This document shows, piece after piece, positions 14,923 through 22,016 of a stretch of DNA of 24,348 bases. Positions within the stretch are counted from its first letter, which is position 1. Each line of letters begins with the position of its first letter. The translations under genes were made by a program, and so were the position numbers. The notes below the pieces were generated by a model. It saw nothing but the letters and a program-made list of their open reading frames with translations. It ran no database searches and was not told the origin of the DNA. The stretch covers positions 1-24,348 of the forward strand of contig DHEF01000040.1 of assembly GCA_002399735.1 (NCBI GenBank). The letters run 5' to 3'. This DNA is from Chitinophagaceae bacterium UBA4857 (GTDB lineage Bacteria > Bacteroidota > Bacteroidia > Chitinophagales > Chitinophagaceae).

Positions 14923-15417
14923 CTTTACAAATCTTCTAAGATTTCGTTTAAGCCTTCCACTCCTTGCACCAAACCATTTGGCCACAATTACGCCATTTTT
15001 ATTTATTAAAAAATAATAAGGCCATCCGTCAACCTGATATATTTCACTAATTTTTTCTTTATTCGATGCATACCAGATAACCGTACTATTAAATGTAATG
15101 TCCTTGTATTTTGCTATTTTATCCCATTTACTTTTTTCGTCATCAGTATGAAAAGAAATAACTTTTAAATTGTCTCCATATTTTGCCTGCGCCTCATCCA
15201 TTTGTTTATATGTACCCCAACAAGGTTCACAAAATGTATTAGTAAAATTAAGTAATACAAATTTCCCTTTAAAATCTACTAAGGAAATTGTGTCACCGGT
15301 TTCGGTAGTACCTGTAACATTAAATAAAGTATCGCCAACTGTAATTTTGTCGACTTGTGACTGAGATGACAAGTAAACATGAAAACATGTAACTATTAGT
15401 ATAATCCTTAAACTCAT
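14920..15417 (-). CDS. Exported thioredoxin-fold protein (TlpA/AhpC-TSA type)
   Basis: A 165-residue protein with an N-terminal signal or anchor (MSLRIILIVTCFHVYLSSQS) and a thioredoxin fold. The redox motif is FCEPC with Cys63 and Cys66, followed by the cis-Pro loop GWPYYFLI (Pro133). It probably acts as a thiol-disulfide reductase in the periplasm; the partner is unknown. I use the ATG at 15417 because the longer frame starts with TTG at 15453, only 16 bases past the preceding stop. It follows the transglutaminase-like gene on the same strand, so the two are probably co-transcribed. The transglutaminase-like protein depends on a catalytic Cys, which might be kept reduced by this protein (speculation). 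Confidence 0.85.
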   Translation of the reverse strand: MSLRIILIVTCFHVYLSSQSQVDKITVGDTLFNVTGTTETGDTISLVDFKGKFVLLNFTNTFCEPCWGTYKQMDEAQAKYGDNLKVISFHTDDEKSKWDKIAKYKDITFNSTVIWYASNKEKISEIYQVDGWPYYFLINKNGVIVAKWFGARSGRLKRNLRRFVK

Positions 15418-15469
15418 ATAAATAAATTTAAGAAATAGTAATAAAATGATCAATGTTATCGTAAAAAAA

Positions 15470-16723
15470 TCACTGATTAATAGGCAGCAAACCAGCTTCT
15501 CTATAATGCTTAACGGATAAAAGACGGTAGTTTATTTCTAAAAACTTAGCCTGTGCATTGTCCGGTGTTACCTGAAATACCGATTCTGCATCATCGGATC
15601 TAAACTTTTCTGCATCTTTCTTATAATTATTGTAACCGCTTAACAAAGCCCATATAAAATTATCGTAGGTTGATTTACCAACTGAAGTAAGCCTGTAGTA
15701 AGTGTCTGAGTTGGTAAGTTTTGTATCCTGAATTATTTTTCTTGAATCTGCATCCAAATCTTTTACATCGGAGCCAAGTAAGGTTGTTTCTATAAAGCTC
15801 ATGTTACCACTGGAACCATCTAACGAAAAACCTAAATAACAATGGTTTGGCGTGGTTACTAAATAAGCCGATATACCCATACGTGTAAGTATAGATGCCA
15901 TTAAAATTGTACCATCCACACAATTGGCTTGTTTGGATTTATATACTTCGGAAAAGGTACGTACAAACTGCGCCTGCACCATGGGTACATCAGATACATT
16001 GCCTTTGTAATAACTGTTTAAACTATTGTAATTAAACTTGTTTTTATTAAAGTAATGCCAAACCGCATATACCTGTTTGTACACCGCATCATAGTTGCCT
16101 TCACTTATACCCTGGTAACCGTCAATTTGTTTAATTATTCCTTCTTTCATCATTTCCGGAATAATAGTTTCGGTTATAATGGGGTGGTTTTCGTTTACAT
16201 AACTCAGATAAACGTAGTTTAAATCAACCATTACACCATGTTTGGTAGTCACCACATAAGGGCATTCGTTTATGCCTCTTACAATTATTCTTTTTTGTTC
16301 TGTTCTATCAAGCTGGTTATTTACATACACATTTATTTTTACGTTTACTGGTTTGGGTTGTTTCCAGTTTTCCAGTACTGTCCATTTATACAATATCTGC
16401 GGGTATGCAAAAAAGTTTTCAGCATTTTCCAGCATATTAAATTCCACTAAGGATTTATCCATTATTTCATTGGCTTCAATTTCCACTTTTACCAACTGTC
16501 CTTTTTTTAGTGCACCAATTATTACACCCACTTGTCCGTTTTGATCGCCAAAAAAATTACCGGTTTCGTTGGTTACATCTTCAGTACCTAAATATGATAC
16601 AGCCCAACTGTAAGCCGGAAAAATCTGGTTATTAAAAAAGGTACTGGTTTCCCAGGCTAGTTTTTGTGCGGAGCTACTAAGTATTAAAAAAACCGACAGG
16701 CAAAAAAGGGTAAATTTTTTCAT
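15470..16723 (-). CDS. Secreted transglutaminase-like protein
   Basis: A 417-residue exported protein. Residues 1-20 are a signal peptide ending SSSA|Q (MKKFTLFCLSVFLILSSSAQ). The central region carries a transglutaminase-like core: Cys268 in KQANCVDGTILMASILTRMG, His294 in TPNHCYLGF, and Glu312 in SFIETT in the place of the usual Asp. Cys followed by His about 26 residues later fits the family. Activity could be hydrolytic (protease-like) rather than crosslinking. Residues about 30-200 form a beta-rich N-terminal part without recognised domain. The longer frame from a TTG at 16777 is rejected because a TACATTTG box lies between it and the ATG. The gene starts a two-gene unit with the thioredoxin-like gene. 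Confidence 0.8.
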   Translation of the reverse strand: MKKFTLFCLSVFLILSSSAQKLAWETSTFFNNQIFPAYSWAVSYLGTEDVTNETGNFFGDQNGQVGVIIGALKKGQLVKVEIEANEIMDKSLVEFNMLENAENFFAYPQILYKWTVLENWKQPKPVNVKINVYVNNQLDRTEQKRIIVRGINECPYVVTTKHGVMVDLNYVYLSYVNENHPIITETIIPEMMKEGIIKQIDGYQGISEGNYDAVYKQVYAVWHYFNKNKFNYNSLNSYYKGNVSDVPMVQAQFVRTFSEVYKSKQANCVDGTILMASILTRMGISAYLVTTPNHCYLGFSLDGSSGNMSFIETTLLGSDVKDLDADSRKIIQDTKLTNSDTYYRLTSVGKSTYDNFIWALLSGYNNYKKDAEKFRSDDAESVFQVTPDNAQAKFLEINYRLLSVKHYREAGLLPINQ

Positions 16724-16758
16724 TTTATTGGGTAACAGTTGGTTTACTATTACAATGC

Positions 16759-16766
16759 CAAATGTA
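16759..16766 (-). promoter_or_regulatory. -7 box (TACATTTG) of the transglutaminase-like gene
   Basis: An exact TAnnTTTG match on the minus strand, 35 bases ahead of the ATG at 16723. No clear -33 TTG is found 17-23 nt upstream. Confidence 0.45.
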
Positions 16767-16820
16767 TAAATAGCCAAGTTGTTTGTTTATACCTTGCCTA
16801 GGGTATATTTATAAAAGGCT

Positions 16821-16970
16821 CGACGGGTGAGGGATAGAAGCGGCATCCTTTTGCCATGCCCTGGCCAATGGCAGCGTGGGGCAAAAGATATAGCATAACC
16901 GTGATAAAGCAATATAGATTGCTTTATGCGAAGGTGACTAAAGCAGTTACCCGACCGGCAGGGGTACCCC
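16821..16970 (+). ncRNA. Candidate structured RNA or folded repeat element
   Basis: More G+C-rich than its surroundings, with no convincing ORF. Several stems nest: CTTTTGCC (16848-16855) with GGCAAAAG (16880-16887); ATAAAGCAAT-ATAG-ATTGCTTTAT (16904-16927, perfect 10 bp); GGTGACT with AGTTACC (16933-16951); an outer CGGGTGA (16824-16830) with TTACCCG (16947-16953) that competes with the last; and the palindrome GGGGTACCCC (16961-16970). The phrase GATAGAAGCGGCATCCTTTT with a later GCAAAAGATATAGC resembles an intergenic folded element I recall from many Bacteroidota genomes; this recollection is not checked. The strand is a guess from that phrase. A 74-codon minus-strand frame over it is not a gene in my view. 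Confidence 0.45.
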
Positions 16971-17092
16971 AAAACAAATAATCTGGACGTACATTTGAGG
17001 CGCATAAACACAGTATATTGTTAAATAACACATTGTTTACGCCTACCATGCATAATAATTGTATAAAAAGGGGCTTTTAGCGTGGCAAATGT

Positions 17093-17100
17093 TAATTTTG
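17093..17100 (+). promoter_or_regulatory. -7 box (TAATTTTG) of gatB
   Basis: An exact TAnnTTTG match ending 12 bases before the ATG at 17113. The frame is open to a TTG at 17059, but that codon lies upstream of the box. Confidence 0.5.
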
Positions 17101-17112
17101 CCGTGTTTAATT

Positions 17113-18558
17113 ATGGCAACACACCCGGAATATGAAATAGTAGTTGGCTTGGAAGTTCATGCGCAGCTACTTACCAACAGTAAATTATTTAGTGGCGATA
17201 GCATTGCATTTGGTGCAGATGCGAATACACAGGTGAGCCCCATTACGCTGGCGCACCCGGGTACATTACCGTTAATGAATAAAAGTGCTATTGATCTGGC
17301 TATTAAAATTGGGCTGGCTTGTAATTGCCGCATTGAGCAACAAAACTACTTTGCCCGTAAAAATTATTTTTACCCCGACTTGCCAAAGGGTTACCAAATA
17401 TCGCAACACACTACACCCATTTGTGTGGGTGGTTATGTGCCTGTACAAACTGATGCCGGTAAAAAAAATATACGCCTTAACCGTATACATATGGAAGAGG
17501 ATGCGGGTAAAAGTTTACACGATATTGATGATGCCAACACCGCAGTTGATTATAACCGTGCCGGTACGCCATTGGTAGAAATTGTTACAGAGCCGGATAT
17601 TAGCAGCAGCGATGAAGCTTTTGTTTATTTAACGGAGTTGCGTAAAATGGTACGTTACCTGGATGTGTGTGATGGTAATATGGAAGAAGGTAGTATGCGT
17701 TGCGACGCCAATGTATCGGTACGTAAAAAAGGCGATACGGAATTGGGTACAAAAGTGGAAGTAAAAAACCTAAACTCCATACGTAACGTAAAACGTGCCA
17801 TTGATTTTGAAGCTGCACGTTTGATTGATTTGTTGGAAAAAGGCGAACCAATTAAACAACAAACCCGCAGTTTTGATGCGGGTAATGGTACTACATTTTC
17901 TATACGGGATAAAGAAGATGCGGATGATTACCGTTATTTTGCCGACCCCGATTTAACGCCGTTTAATTTAGATGCGGGTTATATAAACAGCATTAGCGCA
18001 GCTTTACCTGCTTTACATACGGAACGTATTGCACGTTATACCGATAACTGGCAGTTGCCGGAATATGATGCAACGGTAATTACCGAGGAAAGAGATTTTG
18101 CCGATTATTTTGAACAGGTTTGTACGCATACCAATAATTATAAAGCGGCTGCTAACTGGATGTTGGGCCCGGTAAAATCGTGGTTAAACGAGCAAAGCGG
18201 TAACATTAAAGATTTGCCAATTACGCCTGCTAAACTAGCGGCTATTATAAAATGTGTGGATGATGGTTTGTTGAATTTTTCATCGGCCTCGTCAAGATTA
18301 TTTAACCTTGTATTGCAACAACCCGATGCATTGCCGGAGCAATTAGCAAAAGATAACAACCTGGTGCAACAATCAGATGCCGGTGAACTGGAACCTATTA
18401 TTGATGCCGTTTTACAAAAGTTTGAAGCCAAAGTGCTAGAATATAAAAAAGGAAAAAAAGGATTGTTGGGATTGTTTGTTGGCGAAGTAGTTAAACAAAC
18501 CAAAGGCAAAGCCGACCCTAAAAAAACAAACGAAATACTTTTAGAAAAATTAAAATAA
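17113..18558 (+). CDS. gatB: Asp-tRNA(Asn)/Glu-tRNA(Gln) amidotransferase subunit B
   Basis: A 481-residue subunit of the GatCAB complex. It phosphorylates and amidates misacylated Glu-tRNA(Gln) or Asp-tRNA(Asn) in the cytoplasm. Hallmarks are YEIVVGLEVHAQL at the start, NYFYPDLPKGYQISQ, NRAGTPLVEIVTEPD, EEGSMRCDANVSVR, TKVEVKNLNS and DYRYFADPDL, followed by the helical and YqeY-type tRNA-binding C-terminus (about 335-480). The length is normal. gatA and gatC are not in the window, so the complex is encoded at dispersed loci. It is followed after 30 bases by the TlpA lipoprotein gene, with which it may be co-transcribed. Confidence 0.97.
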   Translation: MATHPEYEIVVGLEVHAQLLTNSKLFSGDSIAFGADANTQVSPITLAHPGTLPLMNKSAIDLAIKIGLACNCRIEQQNYFARKNYFYPDLPKGYQISQHTTPICVGGYVPVQTDAGKKNIRLNRIHMEEDAGKSLHDIDDANTAVDYNRAGTPLVEIVTEPDISSSDEAFVYLTELRKMVRYLDVCDGNMEEGSMRCDANVSVRKKGDTELGTKVEVKNLNSIRNVKRAIDFEAARLIDLLEKGEPIKQQTRSFDAGNGTTFSIRDKEDADDYRYFADPDLTPFNLDAGYINSISAALPALHTERIARYTDNWQLPEYDATVITEERDFADYFEQVCTHTNNYKAAANWMLGPVKSWLNEQSGNIKDLPITPAKLAAIIKCVDDGLLNFSSASSRLFNLVLQQPDALPEQLAKDNNLVQQSDAGELEPIIDAVLQKFEAKVLEYKKGKKGLLGLFVGEVVKQTKGKADPKKTNEILLEKLK

Positions 18559-18588
18559 TTGCCCGCAAAAGTTGGCAGCCCCATACAC

Positions 18589-19767
18589 ATGAAACAGATA
18601 TTATTTGCCATAGTTATTGCCTGTACGTTTGTAGCTTGTAAAAATGGTGATACTAAAAACAAGGTAACCGTTGAAGGCGTTATAAAAAATGGTAGCGCTA
18701 AAAAAGTATTTTTAGAAGAAGTGCCGGTTGGCTCTATGCAGCCTATAGTGGTTGACTCATCGGAAGTGGACAAAGACGGTAAGTTTAGCCTGAACAGCTT
18801 TGCAGAAGAAGCAGTTATTTTAAACTTACACACCGATAAAGGCACTTACCCAATTGCATCGGTAATTAATGATGCGGCTAGTATTAAGCTTACGCTTAAC
18901 ATGAGCAAAGAGCAAAACGAGTATGTAGAAACATATGAAGTTACCGGCTCCAATGCATCGCAAAAAATGAAGGAGTTTATTACAAAAGCTACCGATGGAT
19001 TAAAAGCAATTTATTTACACCATACTGCCGCCGACTCATTAACTAAAACCGGCGCAAAAGATAGTGCCATCAATGCGCACCACGAAGCAAAAATTGCCAG
19101 CGGTGCCGACCTTCGCACTTATGCAGTACAACAAATTGAAAAGGCCGATAACCCTGCGTTATCTTTATTTTTAGTTAGCTATTTTCAATCTATCGCATCT
19201 AATCCGGCTTACGAAATAACGCCATTAGATAATGATGCGGTAATGGATATTATTAAAAAAACTGCCAGCCGCTATCCCGAGCATAAAGGTGTGGCCAGTT
19301 TTATAAAATCGTTTGAGCAATCAGAAAAAAACAAGCCCGCATCGATGGTTGGCCAACCTGCACCTGATTTTACATTGCCTGATGAGAATGGTAAAAATGT
19401 AAAACTTAGTGACTATAAAGGCAAATATGTATTGGTAGATTTTTGGGCAAGCTGGTGTATGCCTTGCCGTCAGGAAAACCCTAACGTGGTATTGGCTTAC
19501 AACAATTTTAAAAATAAAAACTTTACCATATTGGGCGTATCGTTAGATGAAGACAAAGCCCTGTGGCAAAAAGCTATTAAAGACGATAAACTTACCTGGC
19601 AACATATCAGCGATTTGCAACGCTGGCAAACACCGGTTGTAGAAATGTATAAATTTGGAGAAATTGGTATACCCTACAATGTATTGGTTAACCCCGAAGG
19701 TGTTGTAGTTGCCGAAAGCTTACGTGGTAAAGCATTAGAAGCCAAACTAGCTGAGTTGTTAAATTAA
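18589..19767 (+). CDS. TlpA-type thiol-disulfide lipoprotein with DUF4369-like N-terminus
   Basis: A 392-residue lipoprotein. The signal MKQILFAIVIACTFVAC gives lipobox FVAC with Cys17. Residues about 25-110 look like the DUF4369 beta domain common ahead of Bacteroidota TlpA proteins (VTVEGVIKNGSAKKVFLEEV, VVDSSEVDKDGKFSL). A helical linker follows. Residues about 250-392 are the thioredoxin domain: GQPAPDFTLPDENGKNVKLS, WASWCMPC with Cys290 and Cys293, and IGIPYNVLVNPEG with its cis-Pro. It should act as a periplasmic thiol-disulfide oxidoreductase. The start ATG at 18589 replaces a TTG at 18559, which directly abuts the gatB stop. A strong terminator follows at 19786-19817. Confidence 0.92.
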   Translation: MKQILFAIVIACTFVACKNGDTKNKVTVEGVIKNGSAKKVFLEEVPVGSMQPIVVDSSEVDKDGKFSLNSFAEEAVILNLHTDKGTYPIASVINDAASIKLTLNMSKEQNEYVETYEVTGSNASQKMKEFITKATDGLKAIYLHHTAADSLTKTGAKDSAINAHHEAKIASGADLRTYAVQQIEKADNPALSLFLVSYFQSIASNPAYEITPLDNDAVMDIIKKTASRYPEHKGVASFIKSFEQSEKNKPASMVGQPAPDFTLPDENGKNVKLSDYKGKYVLVDFWASWCMPCRQENPNVVLAYNNFKNKNFTILGVSLDEDKALWQKAIKDDKLTWQHISDLQRWQTPVVEMYKFGEIGIPYNVLVNPEGVVVAESLRGKALEAKLAELLN

Positions 19768-19785
19768 TACAGACACAATCTTATA

Positions 19786-19817
19786 AAAAAACTCCATCAA
19801 TTACGATGGAGTTTTTT
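19786..19817 (+). terminator. Intrinsic terminator of the TlpA lipoprotein gene
   Basis: AAAAAACTCCATC (19786-19798) pairs perfectly with GATGGAGTTTTTT (19805-19817) over a 6-nt loop. Repeat R5 begins at the very next bases. Confidence 0.9.
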
Positions 19818-19985
19818 ATTATGTTATCAGCTGCATTGCTACTAGCATCGTCCCTTGCACCTGCCCCCGACGAGCGAAGCGGAACTCGGGGTCGCACTCT
19901 TGAGCACCTGTAACTTTACTCAGCATTGTGCAAGGTGTTCCCCGACTTGTCGGCGGTACTGCATCAATGCTATCTAATAGGGGCA
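19818..19985 (+). repeat. Mosaic intergenic repeat (copy R5)
   Basis: The head ATTATGTTATCAGCTGCATT and CTACTAGCATCGTCCCTTGC are followed by CCCCGA...TCGGGG (19866-19891), CACTCTTG, the 54-bp module (19903-19956) and TACTG, then a damaged AATGCTATCTAATAGGGGCAT. 19895-19961 is a 66/67 inverted match to 21830-21896. The right part overlaps the 3' end of the minus-strand lipoprotein gene. Confidence 0.85.
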
Positions 19986-20494
19986 TATTTTTTATGCAAA
20001 GTTCCATCGGGCATTATCAACCATACTAAATTACATACCTGTTTGCCAAACATAGGAAATTGTAATAAAACACTTTTCACATCCACTTTTACATCATAAT
20101 TACGCTTTATAAATTTTAAAGGGCCGCTACCCGGTTGCCTAATTTGTAAAACGGTTATATGCGGATTATTGGTTCCAAAATCAGTAAGCCATTTATTTAA
20201 ACGCATTACGCGACCTATTACATCAGGGCTAACTTTATACCTGTTGGTAGACCAACAGTCGTCATGGCTATGATAATGTTTTATAAGTATTGTATCCCTA
20301 ACAGGTACCTGGGTAATGTTAGTTAAAAGGTTTCGCAATGTAATATTATCGTCAGGGGTAAGCCTTGCCGACACAACCGCACTACCAATTTTTTCAGGCG
20401 TTGAACATGCCATTACCAACAAACATAAAAAAATACCTGCCGCTATACATTTTGCAGGTGTTTTAATTAGATGATTTATACTGTTACGCAGCAT
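19970..20494 (-). CDS. Small lipoprotein of unknown function
   Basis: A 174-residue predicted lipoprotein. The signal runs to LVMAC with Cys30 (IAAGIFLCLLVMACSTPEKI). The rest has mixed alpha/beta character (DTILIKHYHSHDDCWSTNRY, VMRLNKWLTDFGTNNPHITV, KQVCNLVWLIMPDGTL) and two later Cys. I do not recognise a family. The start codon overlaps the hflX stop by one base (TAATG), so translation is coupled to hflX. Its last residues (APIR) and stop lie in the degenerate tail of repeat R5, so the natural C-terminus may have been replaced. Function cannot be stated from the sequence. Confidence 0.75.
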   Translation of the reverse strand: MLRNSINHLIKTPAKCIAAGIFLCLLVMACSTPEKIGSAVVSARLTPDDNITLRNLLTNITQVPVRDTILIKHYHSHDDCWSTNRYKVSPDVIGRVMRLNKWLTDFGTNNPHITVLQIRQPGSGPLKFIKRNYDVKVDVKSVLLQFPMFGKQVCNLVWLIMPDGTLHKKYAPIR

Positions 20495-21684
20495 TAATAA
20501 AAGAAATCAGTTTTATAAGGGTAGCGTATTTTATAACTGGCCCTTACTTTTTCTAAAATAGTATTGCGCAGCGCATCAATATTTTTACGTTCGGTAGCGG
20601 AAATAAATACGGCATTGTTACCGGTTTCGTTATTCCAACGGTCACGTAAGTCTTGTAAAATTTCTGCTTTTACAGAATCTTCCAACCACTCGTCAAAAGT
20701 GTTTTTTTCGTACAGGTCCATTTTATTAAAAATGGTAATTACCGGTTTATCATGTGCGCCTAACTCCTGTAAAGTTTTGTTTACTACCGCTAATTGATCT
20801 TCGTATTGCGGATGCGAAATATCTACTACATGTAATAAAATATCCGCTTCCCTTACTTCATCCAACGTGCTTTTAAAACTCTCCACTAAATGATGGGGTA
20901 GTTTGCGTATAAAACCTACCGTATCACTTAGCAAAAATGGGGTAGTCTCAAATACAATTTTACTGGTTGTAGTATCCAGTGTTGCAAATAATTTATTCTC
21001 GGCAAACACATCCCGTTTGCTTAATAAATTCATTAAAGTTGATTTACCCACATTGGTATAACCAACTAATGCCACACGAATAAATTCACCACGATCTTTA
21101 CGTTGGGTAAAAGCTTGTTTGTCAATCTCGGCCAGTTTTTTACGCAGTAACGTAATTTTATCTCTTACAATACGACGGTCAGTTTCAATCTCCGTTTCAC
21201 CCGGACCTCTGGTACCAATACCACCACCTAAGCGTTCCAAGTGTTTCCACATACCACGTAAGCGTGGTAATAAATATTGGTATTGTGCTAACTCAACCTG
21301 TGCTTTTGCCTGTGCTGTTTTTGCACGACTGGCAAAAATATCCAGTATCAAATCACTTCGGTCGATGGTTTTAACACCAATTTCTTTTTCAATATTTTTT
21401 AATTGTGCGCCTGTCAACTCATCATCAAAAATTACGATGCCAATTTCGTGGCTTGCAACATATTGTTTTATTTGCTCCAACTTTCCTTTGCCCACAAAAG
21501 TGCGGCTATCGGGGTGTTGTAGTTTTTGTGTAAATCTTTTGGCTGTAACTGCACCGGCCGTTTCGGCTAAAAAAGCCAATTCGTCCAGGTACTCATTCAC
21601 CTGCGTTTCGGTTTGTTCTTTTTGTACCACACCCACCAAAACGGCTTTTTCTTTATTACTGATTATCTTTTGCTTATCCAGCAT
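20494..21684 (-). CDS. hflX: Ribosome-associated GTPase HflX
   Basis: A 396-residue cytoplasmic GTPase that in other bacteria splits stalled 70S ribosomes under stress. The N-terminal HflX domain contains HPDSRTFVGKGKLEQIKQYV and IGIVIFDDELTGAQLKNIEK, then the linker helix and the glycine-rich GGGIGTRGPGETEIETDRR (153-171). The G domain has G1 GYTNVGKST (208-216), G3 DTVG (254-257), G4 NKMD (320-323) and G5 SAT (362-364). Length is typical. The promoter is on the minus strand at 21713-21744. A small lipoprotein gene overlaps the stop by one base, an unusual partner for hflX. Confidence 0.96.
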   Translation of the reverse strand: MLDKQKIISNKEKAVLVGVVQKEQTETQVNEYLDELAFLAETAGAVTAKRFTQKLQHPDSRTFVGKGKLEQIKQYVASHEIGIVIFDDELTGAQLKNIEKEIGVKTIDRSDLILDIFASRAKTAQAKAQVELAQYQYLLPRLRGMWKHLERLGGGIGTRGPGETEIETDRRIVRDKITLLRKKLAEIDKQAFTQRKDRGEFIRVALVGYTNVGKSTLMNLLSKRDVFAENKLFATLDTTTSKIVFETTPFLLSDTVGFIRKLPHHLVESFKSTLDEVREADILLHVVDISHPQYEDQLAVVNKTLQELGAHDKPVITIFNKMDLYEKNTFDEWLEDSVKAEILQDLRDRWNNETGNNAVFISATERKNIDALRNTILEKVRASYKIRYPYKTDFFY

Positions 21685-21712
21685 ACTTGCGTCCTCTTAT
21701 TGTTTGTTTGTA

Positions 21713-21744
21713 CAAAATTAAACAATATAAGTGAGCGAGAACAA
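21713..21744 (-). promoter_or_regulatory. hflX promoter
   Basis: On the minus strand -7 TAATTTTG (21720-21713) and -33 TTG (21744-21742) are spaced by 21 nt. The ATG at 21684 is 28 bases on. The -33 lies in the AATTTG-rich border of repeat R6. Confidence 0.6.
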
Positions 21745-21829
21745 TTTGAAAATTTGGTGCTTTGGAAATGTGATAATGAGGGTTTACAGCAAAACACAGC
21801 CGCTTGCAAGATGCCCAATAGCATTACTA

Positions 21830-21896
21830 CAGTACCGCCAACAAGTCGGGGAACACCTTGCACAATGCTGAGTAAAGTTACAGGTGCTCAAGAGTG
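21830..21896. repeat. 67-bp inverted copy of 19895-19961
   Basis: Reverse complement of 19895-19961 with one mismatch. The two copies face each other across the hflX and lipoprotein genes, about 1.9 kb apart. Confidence 0.9.
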
Positions 21897-21900
21897 AGTA

Positions 21901-21953
21901 TTTAATTCATTTCCACTGGAAATAAATTAAATCCCGATCCTATCGGATCGCAA
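21901..21953. repeat. 53-bp double-hairpin module, copy 2
   Basis: Identical to 10899-10951. Hairpins at 21901-21931 and within 21933-21950. Confidence 0.9.
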
Positions 21954-22016
21954 CAAAAGTTGATAGTAGCAATGCTGCTGATAACATAAAAATTATCTCC
22001 CCCAAAAACTCCGTTA

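Larger units (their letters stand above)
21742..21992 (-). repeat. Mosaic intergenic repeat (copy R6, most complete)
   Basis: On the minus strand, starting after T5 past the beta-glucosidase stop: ATGTTATCAGCAGCATTGCT, ACTATCAACTTTTG, the 53-bp module (21953-21901), TACTCACTCTTG, the 54-bp module ending in GGCGG, TACTG, TAATGCTATTGGGCAT, then CCTCATTATCACATTTCC and an AATTTG-rich tail. It fills most of the 332-base gap and holds every module type except the CCCTTGATTGGGC one. Confidence 0.8.

Noticed and set aside
16821..16970. tRNA or tmRNA gene
   Set aside because: No cloverleaf, no TTC-type T-loop and no CCA-end arrangement could be fitted.
16787..17011. 74-codon minus-strand frame
   Set aside because: Covers the folded element; no domain, basic and Cys-scattered composition, palindromic stems explain the lack of stops.
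18138..18845. 235-codon minus-strand frame
   Set aside because: Antisense to the 3' part of gatB and the start of the TlpA gene, rich in Ser/Phe, no family resemblance.
19819..20007. 62-codon minus-strand frame and the matching end of the plus-strand frame at 21613-21897
   Set aside because: Both encode the same VPPTSRGTPCTMLSKVTGAQ stretch only because the 67-bp repeat occurs in both; a repeat artefact rather than a protein family.
21119..21721. 200-codon plus-strand frame
   Set aside because: Antisense to hflX, which has full GTPase motifs; composition is Ser/Cys-rich shadow sequence.
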